A stretch of DNA of 64,000 nucleotides from Phycisphaeraceae bacterium (GCA_019636675.1 JAHBXC010000001.1:1054001-1118000), one strand, 5' to 3'; counted from the stretch's first letter, positions 1 to 8,876 are shown. A program made the numbers and translations. The notes: generated from the sequence alone by a model not told the origin.

Positions 1-76
1 GGGCGAGGGCGCCCGTCGAAGCGATAGAGTTGCGCGAGTTTCCCCCTCGCGTCCTTCAGGTTGGAGCGGCTTCTTC
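1..76 (+). other. Window edge upstream of gspG
   Basis: The frame of the following pseudopilin gene is open back to base 2, so the upstream boundary cannot be fixed. A second frame is open to about 149 and could be the tail of a preceding gene, but nothing in it resembles a known secretion-protein C-terminus. GGAG at 63-66 is a plausible ribosome binding site for the ATG at 77. Confidence 0.4.
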
Positions 77-490
77 ATGGCTTCCTCACTCGCGTCCCGT
101 CGTCGTCACCCCTCCCCCGTCGTTCGCGCGTTCACGCTGCTCGAGCTGATGCTCGTGCTCGTGATCCTGGGCGTCCTCGCCACGGTCGCGGCGATCGCCG
201 TCACCGGCCAGGCCGACACGGCGCGCGAGAACGCCACAAAGACCAGCATCCAGACCATCGAGCGCGCGCTGCGCGCTTTCTATGTGCAGACCGGGGCGTA
301 TCCGACGACCGCCGAGCAGCTCCAGCCGCTCATCCCTCGCTTCCTTGAGAAAGAGCCGCTCGACGGCTGGAAGAGGCCGTTCGTCTACTTCCACCCCGGC
401 CAGCAGGGGCGCGAGTACGAGATCATCAGCAAGGGCAAAGACGGCGAGTACGGCACGGCGGACGACATCCGCTCGTGGGAGATCCAGTGA
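77..490 (+). CDS. gspG: Type II secretion major pseudopilin GspG
   Basis: 137 residues, the usual size of the major pseudopilin that polymerises into the periplasmic pseudopilus of a type II secretion system. A basic leader ends at about residue 18 and is followed by FTLLELM and a long hydrophobic helix. Glu at mature position +5 (E23) is present, but the residue before the cleavage site is Ala instead of the common Gly. The GspG-type C-terminus is recognisable, with a conserved YPTT-type stretch, DGWxxPF, and an acidic Gly/Asp loop (GKDGEYGTADD) matching the calcium site of this family. It is the first complete gene of a tightly packed operon of pseudopilin and assembly genes. The ATG at 77 has an SD 11 bases upstream. 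Assignment is confident. Confidence 0.93.
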   Translation: MASSLASRRRHPSPVVRAFTLLELMLVLVILGVLATVAAIAVTGQADTARENATKTSIQTIERALRAFYVQTGAYPTTAEQLQPLIPRFLEKEPLDGWKRPFVYFHPGQQGREYEIISKGKDGEYGTADDIRSWEIQ

Positions 491-491
491 C

Positions 492-1130
492 ATGACGCAG
501 GGGTCGGGCCTCATCCTGACCTCCCCGATTCGTCGCCCGGTGCGCCGAACGGGTGTCACCTTTCTCGAGGTCGTGTTCTCGGCGGTGATCCTCGCGATGG
601 CCGCGGCCGCGATCACCGGGGCGTTCTCGCTCATCGAGCGCCTGTCGATGCGCGACGAGGCGCGCCTCGACGCGTACGAGGTGGCGCACCGGCTGATCCT
701 GCAGTACATGGACGACCCGGACTCGCTGCCCCCCACCCACCTGCCCATCGAGATCGGGAACCGGCGGTTCCACTACGCGGCGGGCGCCGAGGCGCTGCTG
801 CAGGAGCCGGGCGCGGCCGAGGCGGGCGTCGACCGGCGCGAGAGCCGCAATGTTGCGCAGCTCGATTCGACCGAGATCCTGCGAGGGCGCCTGCTGCTGA
901 TCACGGTGCGCGTCGACTGGGAGAGGCCCGACGGCTTCCGCGACACGGTCGCCGTGCTCTCGCGCGTGTTCGATCCCTTCGGCGACGCCGACAGCATGCA
1001 GATGCTGACGCACCTGCGCAAGGCGTTCGAGAACCAGCCCGAGATGCAGATGATGATCGACCAGATGATCCAGACCCAGCGCCAGAAGGCCGAGCAGGAA
1101 CGCTTCGAGAGGCAGCTGCAGGGACGATGA
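492..1130 (+). CDS. Type II secretion minor pseudopilin (GspI/GspH-like)
   Basis: 212 residues. The N-terminus has a basic leader and a prepilin cleavage motif, TG/VTFLEVVFS, with Glu at +5 after Gly21, followed by one hydrophobic helix of about 20 residues. The rest is soluble and ends in a charged Gln/Glu/Arg-rich helix (about residues 175-212), which minor pseudopilins usually lack. It starts one base after the gspG stop, so translation is coupled. Its place between gspG and the GspJ-like gene suggests GspI or GspH, but the body is too divergent to choose. The family supplies a pseudopilus tip subunit in the inner membrane and periplasm. An earlier in-frame start at 282 would overlap gspG extensively and is unlikely. 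Confidence 0.75.
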   Translation: MTQGSGLILTSPIRRPVRRTGVTFLEVVFSAVILAMAAAAITGAFSLIERLSMRDEARLDAYEVAHRLILQYMDDPDSLPPTHLPIEIGNRRFHYAAGAEALLQEPGAAEAGVDRRESRNVAQLDSTEILRGRLLLITVRVDWERPDGFRDTVAVLSRVFDPFGDADSMQMLTHLRKAFENQPEMQMMIDQMIQTQRQKAEQERFERQLQGR

Positions 1131-2059
1131 CCCGACGCACGATCCATCCCGGCGCCCGGAGCGCGACGCGCGCGTCGCGGCGGGGCTTCACCGCGCTCGA
1201 GCTGATGATGGCCACCGCGATCGGCGCGGTCGTCCTGCTGGCGGCGATGGGCGTCTTCGGCATGATGGAGCGCATGGACCGCTTCCAGAGCGACCGCTTC
1301 CGCGAGGCGAGCGACACCGCCTTCGCCCACACCATCGTCCGGCGCGCGATGCAGACCATGGTCGCCAAAGCGCCCATCGACAGCGCCGAGATGATCGAGC
1401 GCTCCACCGGCATCAGCCGCGACGAAGCCCGACCCCGCGAGGAGCGACCCGACGACGGGAACAACGCCCTGCGCGACGAGATGGCCAAGCGCTTCAACCC
1501 GATGCTCCACGGCCTCCAGGGCCAGTACAAGGACGATCGCGGCAAGAACGAGCCGCTCACCCTCGACGGCTTCGGGCGCGTCATCTTCCCCAAGTCCATG
1601 TTCGTGCTCGAGCCCTCGGGCGTGCTCACCACCTCCAACGCCAACGCCCCCTCGCGCCTCGAACTCACCATGCTCGCCCAGCCCGCGCCGGGCGCGCCGG
1701 CGTCGGCGCTCTTCGTGCGAGGGGCCTTCGAGGTCGAGCCGCGGCGCAAGGGCTGGGCGCTCGTCTACAGGCCCATCCTCCCCGAGGGCGAGCCGATCGA
1801 CCTCCTCGACGGCGTCATGGCCCTCGAGTGGCAGGTCCTCGTGCGCGGCGACGAGGCCGGCAAGTCGCTCTTCACGCGAAACGCTCTCGGCAGAGGCCAG
1901 CCCGAAGACGACGACAAGGGCGGCGTGTGGAAGGCCGCGATCAGCGCCGAGACCCCGGCCGAGTTCCCCAAGGCCATCCGCCTGCGCGCGCTGCTCTCGA
2001 CCGGTCGCTCCATCGACTGGTTGTTCGAGCCCTCGATCACGACGGGGGGTGTGCAGTGA
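1127..2059 (+). CDS. Type II secretion minor pseudopilin (GspJ-like)
   Basis: 310 residues. Leader peptidase motif RRG/FTALELMMA with Glu at +5 (residue 25), then a hydrophobic segment to about residue 42. The size and position (third pseudopilin, before the GspK-like gene) fit GspJ, which helps form the pseudopilus tip, though it is longer than the roughly 200 residues usual for proteobacterial GspJ. The start ATG overlaps the previous stop by four bases (ATGA at 1127-1130), the usual sign of translational coupling. Residues about 105-135 form a charged, probably flexible insertion. No other activity can be read from the sequence. Confidence 0.72.
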   Translation: MTRRTIHPGARSATRASRRGFTALELMMATAIGAVVLLAAMGVFGMMERMDRFQSDRFREASDTAFAHTIVRRAMQTMVAKAPIDSAEMIERSTGISRDEARPREERPDDGNNALRDEMAKRFNPMLHGLQGQYKDDRGKNEPLTLDGFGRVIFPKSMFVLEPSGVLTTSNANAPSRLELTMLAQPAPGAPASALFVRGAFEVEPRRKGWALVYRPILPEGEPIDLLDGVMALEWQVLVRGDEAGKSLFTRNALGRGQPEDDDKGGVWKAAISAETPAEFPKAIRLRALLSTGRSIDWLFEPSITTGGVQ

Positions 2060-2928
2060 TGACCCCCAGGCGCGCGTTCGTCATGCCCACGATCATCCTG
2101 CTGATTTTCGCCGGCTCGCTGGTCATCGCGTCGGCGCTGCAGCGATCGGGCACGCAGCAGCTCATCGTGCAGCAGCAGGTCGAGAGCTACCACAGGCACC
2201 ACGACGTGCAGGGCGCGCGCGCCGTCATCCGGCTCTGGCTCTCACGTCAGGGCCTGCGCGACCTGTCGCGCATCGCCTCGCCCGAGACGCCGGCGCACCG
2301 CTTCGAGCTCCCGGGGGGGCGGCGCATCGTCGTGTTTCTCATCGACGGGCAGGGTCTGGCCAAGGCGGATGTGCGCAACGAACCCCCGGCCAACCGCGAG
2401 GCCTTCGAGAAGTACCTGCTGCGAATCCCCGCGAACCGCCCGGAGCTGTTCCGCAGACTCGGGCCGCCCCAGATCAGCGTGAACAGCGCGCCCGTCGCGC
2501 TGCTCGAGTCGCTGGCGCCCGACGGCAGCGACCTGGGCCAGACGCTCTCGGTCGCCAGGGCGCGCCAGCGCCTCGACCAGGCGTCGATGCGCCAGATCCT
2601 CGTCGACACCGGGTACGACAACGAGAAGATCGCCGAGATCCTCCGTCTGGTCGCGTTCGAGCCGACCTTCCTGCGCATGGTGGTGGAAGTCGAGGACAAG
2701 GCAGGCGTGATGCGCTTCGCGTCGTACATCGACGCCGGCGGCGTGAACGCGTCGAGGCCGCAGCTCGTCGAGTGGCGCGAGGTCGACGACGACGAAGCCG
2801 CGGCGCTTCTGGGTCGTCCGCTTACGGGACCGACCGAGAACGCCTGGGACAATCCGACCGGTCGGGGCGCGCCGTCTGGCGGGGTCGGGCAAGGGGCACG
2901 GGCCGGGCGGGCGGGGGAACAGCGGTAA
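2059..2928 (+). CDS. gspK: Type II secretion minor pseudopilin GspK-like
   Basis: 289 residues from the ATG at 2059, which overlaps the previous stop by one base. The N-terminus is a short basic leader and a hydrophobic helix beginning about residue 7 (FVMPTIILLIF). The Glu at +5 found in the other three pseudopilins is absent, as is typical of GspK, the tip subunit of the GspI-J-K complex. The middle holds the helical SAM-like repeats of GspK: an ISVNSAP-type motif at about residues 133-140 and later helical segments. The C-terminus is Gly/Arg-rich and probably disordered. Protein-level identity to proteobacterial GspK looks low, so the call rests on position, the missing Glu and the ISVNSAP segment. 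Confidence 0.78.
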   Translation: MTPRRAFVMPTIILLIFAGSLVIASALQRSGTQQLIVQQQVESYHRHHDVQGARAVIRLWLSRQGLRDLSRIASPETPAHRFELPGGRRIVVFLIDGQGLAKADVRNEPPANREAFEKYLLRIPANRPELFRRLGPPQISVNSAPVALLESLAPDGSDLGQTLSVARARQRLDQASMRQILVDTGYDNEKIAEILRLVAFEPTFLRMVVEVEDKAGVMRFASYIDAGGVNASRPQLVEWREVDDDEAAALLGRPLTGPTENAWDNPTGRGAPSGGVGQGARAGRAGEQR

Positions 2929-2981
2929 GACGGGTCGCGTCGAACGCACCGACGCCCGCGCGACGACATAAGGATAAGACC

Positions 2982-3674
2982 ATGGGATCACTGCCACTCA
3001 GACAGAGCGAAGCCGCCCGGATGACGAAAGTCGCCCTGGGCGCCGCCGCGCTCGCAGGGGCGGCTGCGGTCATCCTGTTCCTGCTGCCCAAGCCTCGCGT
3101 CGAGATCGACCCCCGGACGCTCCAGCCGGAGATAGCGACCGAAACGCAGCAGAAAAAGCGCGTCCACCCCACCGAAGCGATCGGCCGGCAGGACTGGTCG
3201 CGCCTGGCCAACGCGGTCCGCCTCGCTGAGGAAGCCCAGCCCGAGCTGGCCCAGTGGCGCGCCAACCGCCAGCGCATGCTCGAGGAGGAAGCCCGACGGC
3301 TCGCCGAGCAGCAGGGCGTCGAATCGGGCGATGAGCCGGCCTCGCGCTCGGGCGGGTTCGCCCCCTCGTGGCGCTACATCGCCAAGATGGATTCCGGCGG
3401 CGTGCCCATGGCGATCATCGCCGTCGGCGCGATCCAGCGACTCGTCGGCGAGGGCTACACCCAGGACGACTACACCATCGAGCGCATCACCCCCGAGAAA
3501 ATCATCATCTCGCAGGGCCGGCGCGTTCACGAGATCAAGCGCGGCGAGACCACGCGAGGCGCGACGCTGACCGGCGTCTCGCCCAACGCGAGCGACTCGG
3601 GCGTCTTCGACGAGGACCCCTTCGGCGCCGGTCGGCGCGCGCCCACGACCCGGCCCAGGACCGCGCCCCGATGA
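2982..3674 (+). CDS. Bitopic membrane protein of the secretion operon, unknown
   Basis: 230 residues, not recognised as a named family. One membrane helix at about residues 19-37 follows a short cytoplasmic tail. Next comes a charged helical stretch (residues 60-110), a small globular part (about 125-185) with alternating beta-like segments, and an Asp/Pro/Arg-rich end. Membrane helix, linker and small beta domain is the layout of GspC or PilP, the inner-membrane clamps that contact the secretin, and the operon otherwise shows no GspC. This is an architectural analogy, not homology that I can see. It lies 53 bases after gspK, and its stop overlaps the next start (ATGA at 3671). Confidence 0.6.
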   Translation: MGSLPLRQSEAARMTKVALGAAALAGAAAVILFLLPKPRVEIDPRTLQPEIATETQQKKRVHPTEAIGRQDWSRLANAVRLAEEAQPELAQWRANRQRMLEEEARRLAEQQGVESGDEPASRSGGFAPSWRYIAKMDSGGVPMAIIAVGAIQRLVGEGYTQDDYTIERITPEKIIISQGRRVHEIKRGETTRGATLTGVSPNASDSGVFDEDPFGAGRRAPTTRPRTAPR

Positions 3675-5266
3675 CCCTCCACACCGCCTGGATCCGCGAA
3701 GACCTCTCCGAAGCGCGCCTGCTCACCGGCGCCGGCGAAGCGGTCTGGCGCGCCCCGGCGACGCCCCCCGACGCCGAGATCGACGCGTTCGCGCTGCGCG
3801 ACCGCGCGTCGCAGGCGGCCCACTGGGTCGCGACCCAGCTCGGCGCCGACAAGCGTCTCGCGGTCCTCATCGTGGATGTCGAGGACGCCGCCTGCGTCTT
3901 CGCGTCGGCCCCGAGCGCCGATCCGGAAGTCGTCGCCGCCGCCATGCGCGCCAGCGCCGTCAACTACGACGCGCTCGCGATGCGCGGCACGATGCAGCCC
4001 CTCGCGCGGGCCGCCGGAAAGCCCAGGGCGCTGTCCAGCCCCACCATCGAGCGCTTCCTCAAACGAAACAAGCCCGACGCCGACGGCGCGCAGCCGGGCG
4101 CGAGCGTGCGCACGGCGGTGCTCGCGTCGCCCGACTCCCTCGTGCGGATCTTCCTGGATCAGCTCGACCGTCGCTCCGTCAGCGTTGGCGTGGCCCAGTC
4201 GCTGTGGCACTCGATGGTGTCGGCGTGGGGACCGTCCGGCGCCGATGCGCCCGGCGGCGAGGACGCCGACGCGAGCGTCGAGGCGCGCGACATCGGCGCG
4301 CTCGAAGCCGTGATCCTCGAGGATTCCGGGCGTCTGCTCTGGTCGTGGTCGCGCCGCGGGTCGCTTGTCGCGGCGGGCGAGCTCTCGGTCCGTCGCGCCG
4401 GCTTCGACGGCCCCGGCGGCGCCGGGGGACAGGGCGCGCAGTGGAACAGCGAGGACTGGTTCCCGGTCGCCGCGTCGCGCCTCGCGCTGGACTGGCTGAC
4501 CTGGTCGACGCACCTGGGGCAGAGCCCAACGAGGGTGCGCGTCGTCGGGGCCGACGCGAAGGACCTTTCGCGCACGCTCGAGGAACGCTGGCCCGACCTC
4601 ACGGTCGACGCGACGACGCAAAACGACCCCATCGGCGCGACGCTGCGCGCGTTCGCGCAGCGCGAGGAGCGGTCCCTCCCGGCCGACGACGACCCGACGC
4701 GCACGCTCGTCTCGCTCTCGCGCAGGCGAGGGCGCGCGCACGCGACGCTGTACACATGGTCGGGCGTCGCGACGGGCCTGCTCGCCGTCGCGATCTTCGC
4801 GGTCGGCTGGCGCGCGCTCGAGAAGCGCACCCGCCTGACCGAAGCGGCGGCGCAGGTCCAGAGCGCTTCGGCGATCCGCGTCGAGGAGGTCGCGCCCGAG
4901 CTGCGCAACAACCCCGATCGCGCCCGCGCCCTCGAGTCCGAGCTGCAGCGCCTGCGCAAGGACCGACCCCAGATCACCGACCCGGCCCCGGCGCGCCCCG
5001 TCCTCGACGAGATCGAGCGCCTGCTCGGCGCTCTCAACGAGCTGGGCCCAGAAGGCCTGTTCTTCACCGACTTCCATCTCAACGAGACGCTCCCCAACGC
5101 GACGGTGCGACTGCCCAACTTCGAAACCGGCGAGCGCCTGCGCGAGATCCTGCGCCGCACCCCGGGACAGATCGACTGGAATGTCCAGTTCGTGCGCGAG
5201 ATCGGGCAGAACATCCAGGACTGGAAGCTCACCGGGCAGTGGGCGCGCACGGAGAGCGCACGATGA
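3671..5266 (+). CDS. GspL-like inner-membrane assembly protein
   Basis: 531 residues. About 355 cytoplasmic residues are followed by one membrane helix at about 360-378 and then a periplasmic part with a coiled-coil-like stretch (380-430) and a small C-terminal domain. That order (large cytoplasmic actin-like domain, one helix, ferredoxin-like periplasmic domain) is that of GspL, which links the secretion ATPase to the inner-membrane platform. The next gene looks like GspM, the normal partner, and their order and overlap support the call. No clear nucleotide-binding signature is visible in the cytoplasmic domain, as expected for GspL. It starts at the ATG overlapping the preceding stop. PilM-PilN fusion is the main alternative. 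Confidence 0.62.
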   Translation: MTLHTAWIREDLSEARLLTGAGEAVWRAPATPPDAEIDAFALRDRASQAAHWVATQLGADKRLAVLIVDVEDAACVFASAPSADPEVVAAAMRASAVNYDALAMRGTMQPLARAAGKPRALSSPTIERFLKRNKPDADGAQPGASVRTAVLASPDSLVRIFLDQLDRRSVSVGVAQSLWHSMVSAWGPSGADAPGGEDADASVEARDIGALEAVILEDSGRLLWSWSRRGSLVAAGELSVRRAGFDGPGGAGGQGAQWNSEDWFPVAASRLALDWLTWSTHLGQSPTRVRVVGADAKDLSRTLEERWPDLTVDATTQNDPIGATLRAFAQREERSLPADDDPTRTLVSLSRRRGRAHATLYTWSGVATGLLAVAIFAVGWRALEKRTRLTEAAAQVQSASAIRVEEVAPELRNNPDRARALESELQRLRKDRPQITDPAPARPVLDEIERLLGALNELGPEGLFFTDFHLNETLPNATVRLPNFETGERLREILRRTPGQIDWNVQFVREIGQNIQDWKLTGQWARTESAR

Positions 5267-5823
5267 GCATCCGCGAACAAGAGCCCATGCTGCGCCCCCT
5301 CGCGATGAGCGCCGAGCGCGCCAACCGTCCGACGGCGATCGTCGCGTTCTCTGCGGCCCTGCTGATCGGCGCGGTGATCTTCACGCTCTGGGCCTCCAAG
5401 GGCGTCGCCGCCGCCGAGGCGCGCCGCGATCGTGCCGTCAACGAGGCCCGCGACGTGCAGCGCCTCGCGTCCGAGATCGAGCGCACCAGAGGCAGCGCCG
5501 AGCGCGCCCCGGCCGAGGACGCGATCTATCGCCCGCTCCCCACCCTTCTCTCGTCGATCAGCTCGAGCGCCGATCAGGCCGGCCTCTCGCCGCGCCCCCA
5601 GCTCACGCAGCAGCGCGACGACGAGCAGTTCGGGGGCACGCTGGTGCGGAAGAACATCATGGCGCGCGTGAACGGGCAGGAGATGAGCGCCGTGCTGCGC
5701 TGGATCGAAACGACCCTCCGCCAGGCGGAGGGGATGTACGTCAAGGATTTCAAAGCCACCCCGAACCGAACCACGGGCTGGAACATCGAAGTGGTCTTCT
5801 CGCGCTGGGAGCTCAAGCAGTGA
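5263..5823 (+). CDS. GspM-like inner-membrane assembly protein
   Basis: 186 residues. A short cytoplasmic segment is followed by one membrane helix (about residues 22-44), a coiled-coil-like region (about 45-80) and a C-terminal alpha/beta domain. This is the architecture of GspM (or PilO), the inner-membrane partner of GspL in the assembly platform. The start overlaps the stop of the GspL-like gene by four bases and its own stop overlaps the next gene's GTG start. Sequence similarity alone would not identify it; the call depends on size, topology and position. Confidence 0.6.
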   Translation: MSIREQEPMLRPLAMSAERANRPTAIVAFSAALLIGAVIFTLWASKGVAAAEARRDRAVNEARDVQRLASEIERTRGSAERAPAEDAIYRPLPTLLSSISSSADQAGLSPRPQLTQQRDDEQFGGTLVRKNIMARVNGQEMSAVLRWIETTLRQAEGMYVKDFKATPNRTTGWNIEVVFSRWELKQ

Positions 5824-6494
5824 ACACGATCAACACATTCGCACGCCCGAAGAAGACCCTCGCGCTTTCGCTCGCCGGCGCCGGGCTCGCGATCGGGCTC
5901 GCGCTGGGCGGGTGCGCCCAGCAGCCCAGGAGCGGGCGCGTCGATCTGGGCGACAGCCGGGACATCTCGGCCGACCTGAACCGCGCCGTGGCGTTCGTCG
6001 CCGAGGCGCAGCGCCACCAGCGCGACGGGAAGCCCCAGCTGGCGATCGCGTCCTACCAGAAGGCGGTCGAGGCCTACCGCGACTTCCCCGCCGCGTGGAA
6101 CAACATGGGCGTGCTGATGCTCCGGGAGCAGCGATACCTCGAGGCCGCCGAGTGCTTCGCGAACGCGCAGGAGCTCGCGCCCCAGGACCCGCGCCCGGCG
6201 TTCAACCTCGGGCTCACCTGGGACAAGGCCGGCTACCCTGCCGACGCGATGACGCACTACCAGACGGCGTTGCAGCGCGACGGGAAGTTCCTCCCGGCGC
6301 TCCGGGGCGCCGCCAAGGCCGCCTGGACGCTGCGTCGCTACAACGAGTCGTCGCTCGACATCGTGAAGATGGCGCTGATGCTCGAGCGCGAGCCGCGCTG
6401 GCGCGACTGGCTCGAGCTCCAGAGCGTCCGGATCGAGGCCGAGCTGAACCAGCCGACCTTCACGAACCGCGCCGGGTCGTTCTCGAACCGCTGA
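5820..6494 (+). CDS. TPR lipoprotein at the end of the secretion operon
   Basis: 224 residues from a GTG start that overlaps the GspM-like stop (GTGA). The N-terminus is a lipoprotein signal with lipobox LGGC at Cys32. At least three tetratricopeptide repeats follow (about residues 65-170), with the W-N-N-M-G and F-N-L-G-L-T type helix motifs. Its position and makeup resemble pilotin-type TPR lipoproteins (PilF/PilW), which bring a secretin to the outer membrane. A pilotin role for the system's secretin, which is not in this window, is an inference. Using the GTG gives a complete lipoprotein signal; no in-frame ATG lies close to it. Confidence 0.7.
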   Translation: MNTINTFARPKKTLALSLAGAGLAIGLALGGCAQQPRSGRVDLGDSRDISADLNRAVAFVAEAQRHQRDGKPQLAIASYQKAVEAYRDFPAAWNNMGVLMLREQRYLEAAECFANAQELAPQDPRPAFNLGLTWDKAGYPADAMTHYQTALQRDGKFLPALRGAAKAAWTLRRYNESSLDIVKMALMLEREPRWRDWLELQSVRIEAELNQPTFTNRAGSFSNR

Positions 6495-6538
6495 GCCGGC
6501 GATCCGCGGGCCGCCCGGTCGCGTAGAAGGAAGCAGGG

Positions 6539-8662
6539 ATGGATCGCAGAAGCGCCATGACGCTGGCCGCGCTCGCGGGTCTCGCCGCCGGTTGCGGCGC
6601 GCTCGCCCAGGACAGCGTCGCGAGCACCCCGGGGCGCTCCGACGCGATCGCGTCGACCCACCCCGACCTCCAGCGCACCCGCTACATCCTGGACATGGCG
6701 CCGGTCGTGTCGGCGTGGGGGACGCCCTTCTTCGTCGGACCCGTGCTCAAGGCGTCGCGCAGCGTCGACCCGCTCTTCTCGACCCAGGCCCTGGGCGCGA
6801 GCGCGATCTCCGCCGCCCACAGGACCGGCGTGACGATCCCGGCCACCCCCTTCTCGTCGTGGAACGCCCCCGGGCAGGGCGTCAACACCGACGAGAACGC
6901 CACGCCGATCTCCATCAACTCGACGGGCTTCGCGCGTGCCTTCGGCGTCGCGTTCAGCGATTTCGGCCTCGAGCCGGGCGACCTGACCATGCCCAGCTCG
7001 ATCGTCGGCGCGATCGTGGGGCAGGACGCGTCCAACCTCGCGCGGCTGTTCGTCGAGCGCACCACCGCGATCGTCAGCCGCATCGAGAACACCAGCCCCG
7101 ATTCCTCCACGCTCTCGCTCGGCGCTGTCGACGAGGGCGGGAACGTCTACCTTCGCGCCGACGACTTCGGCGCGACGCTCGGCTTCGCCAATGTGAAGGG
7201 CGAGAACGCTCTCAGCGTCTCGCTCAGCGATCGCAGCGTCACCCCGGGCGCCGCGACGTCGATCAACCTGCTCGTCAACCTCAGCGGCTCCCCCACCGGC
7301 GCGAACGGCACGCTGGCGGCGGGCGGCGCGACCCGTTTCCTCATCAACAACTCGACCGTCACCCTCAACACCCCGGTGGGCGTCTTCGCGCCGCTCGCAC
7401 CGGGCGTGCTCGCGTCGTCGTCCGCGACGATCGCCCTGGATTTCCGGGGCCACCTGACGATCGGGCGCGAAGCCGTCGGCGCCTCCGTGTCGACCTCGGC
7501 GCACCGGGCGCCGGGCGTCGCCGGGCTGCGAGGCAACCCCTCGCGATCCATCGGCGCGGCGCTCAGCGCCGATATGGGCGTCGTCGCGACGCTCGCGCTG
7601 CCCACCGGCTCGACGCGCGTGAACGCGATCAACGCCTTCGGGCTGCGCTCCCCGGCAGCGCCCGGCGCGCTGCCCACCGTCGCGCCCGGCTCAGCGGTCC
7701 TCGCGACACTGCCCCAGTCGATCACCGGGCCCGATTCGTACATCGCCAACGCGTCGGGCAACGCTGAGTTCACGCACTTCCTCAGCCAGATCAGCTTCCG
7801 AGGGCCCAGCGGCCAGGCGGGCGTCGGGCAGACCTCGACCGGCGAGCTCGTCCTCGCCGCCGTCGCGACCGACCCCGGCGCGAGCGCCGCCGCGGCGCGC
7901 GAGTTCCTCGCCGTCGCGACGCGAACCGGCTCGTCGTTCGTCTGGACGGTCGCGGCCCACCCGGGCATGGCCGTGTTCGATCGCCCTCGCGATGAAACCG
8001 GCGCGACGCGTCTGGGCGCGCTGGCGTCGCAGTCGCCGGCGTCCATCTCCTCGCCCGGGGTCGACCTGCTCGGCAACATCTATTTCGTGGGCGTCTGGGA
8101 CGACGAGCGACCGGCGTCTTCGGGCGAGCCCGGCGCGACGGGCCCGGGGCGAAAGACGGGGCTGTTCCGCGCCGTGCGCGACTCGGGCGGCCAGTACTCG
8201 CTCGAGCTGCTGCTGACCACGGGCCAGCGCGTCACTGGCGTCAACAGCCAGACCCCCTACACCATCGCGCGTCTGACGCTCGCCGACGCCGATTCCGTCG
8301 CGTCGGGCGGGTTCCACGCCGGGCAGGTCCTCCAGAGCCAGATCCCCGGGCGCGAAACGACTAGCCCTCGCTCCGGCTTCGCGTCTGGCGGCCTGATCGT
8401 CAACGCCCTGCTCCGCTACGAGCGCGCCCCCGGGACGATCGAGCCGTACGAGGCGGTCCTGTTCCTGGGCCCCCGGATCGCCCTCCCGGGCGACGCGAAC
8501 GGGGACGGGGTGGTGAATTTCGCCGATCTGAACATCGTTCTGTCGGGTTTCGGGCTCTCCGGGCCCCCCGGATCGCTCCCGGGCGACCTGAACAACGACG
8601 GCATCGTGAACTTCGCGGATCTGAACCTGGTGCTCTCGGCGTTCGGGCAGGCGACCCCCTAA
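6539..8662 (+). CDS. Large exported protein with paired dockerin-like repeats
   Basis: 707 residues preceded by a good SD (AGAAGGAAG). The first 23 residues are a signal peptide ending in ALAQ. The long central part is Ser/Thr/Ala/Gly-rich, poor in Cys and probably beta-rich; no catalytic domain is recognised. The C-terminus carries two dockerin/EF-hand type repeats at about residues 655-700, GDANGDGVVNFADLN and GDLNNDGIVNFADLN, each with the Asp/Asn calcium ligands and a following hydrophobic helix. Such tails are common on planctomycete surface proteins and may act in adhesion or anchoring. Lying 44 bases after the secretion operon, it is a candidate substrate, which is an inference. A terminator-like hairpin follows at 8735. 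Confidence 0.75.
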   Translation: MDRRSAMTLAALAGLAAGCGALAQDSVASTPGRSDAIASTHPDLQRTRYILDMAPVVSAWGTPFFVGPVLKASRSVDPLFSTQALGASAISAAHRTGVTIPATPFSSWNAPGQGVNTDENATPISINSTGFARAFGVAFSDFGLEPGDLTMPSSIVGAIVGQDASNLARLFVERTTAIVSRIENTSPDSSTLSLGAVDEGGNVYLRADDFGATLGFANVKGENALSVSLSDRSVTPGAATSINLLVNLSGSPTGANGTLAAGGATRFLINNSTVTLNTPVGVFAPLAPGVLASSSATIALDFRGHLTIGREAVGASVSTSAHRAPGVAGLRGNPSRSIGAALSADMGVVATLALPTGSTRVNAINAFGLRSPAAPGALPTVAPGSAVLATLPQSITGPDSYIANASGNAEFTHFLSQISFRGPSGQAGVGQTSTGELVLAAVATDPGASAAAAREFLAVATRTGSSFVWTVAAHPGMAVFDRPRDETGATRLGALASQSPASISSPGVDLLGNIYFVGVWDDERPASSGEPGATGPGRKTGLFRAVRDSGGQYSLELLLTTGQRVTGVNSQTPYTIARLTLADADSVASGGFHAGQVLQSQIPGRETTSPRSGFASGGLIVNALLRYERAPGTIEPYEAVLFLGPRIALPGDANGDGVVNFADLNIVLSGFGLSGPPGSLPGDLNNDGIVNFADLNLVLSAFGQATP

Positions 8663-8734
8663 TCCCACGCTCTCAGCGCCAGTGAATACCGAACAAAGTA
8701 TGAATATTTGATGACGGCCCGGCGCCGCCCGGGG

Positions 8735-8761
8735 CGATCGGACCTGCCGGATCGCGTTTTT
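8735..8761 (+). terminator. Terminator-like hairpin after the dockerin-tail gene
   Basis: CGATCGG and CCGGATCG pair around an ACCTG loop with one bulged G, followed by five T residues (8757-8761). It lies 73 bases after the stop at 8662 and separates the secretion region from the paralogue array. Confidence 0.55.
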
Positions 8762-8835
8762 ATGGCGTGTTTTCCGGGCCTGACCCGACAGGCGGCATGA
8801 CCGGTTCAAACCCCGGGCCTATCCCCGGAAATTTT

Positions 8836-8876
8836 CGAATTCTGGCGAGCCGGGGCTTCCACTCCAGCGAATTCTG
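8836..8876. repeat. Two direct CGAATTCTG copies in the 8663-8994 gap
   Basis: The 332-base gap 8663-8994 has no gene. Besides the hairpin at 8735 it contains CGAATTCTG at 8836-8844 and again at 8868-8876, 32 bases apart or about three helical turns, upstream of the first array gene. The spacing suits a pair of protein-binding half sites. The promoter itself is not clear: a TTTGACA lies at 8931 without a convincing -10. Confidence 0.4.
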
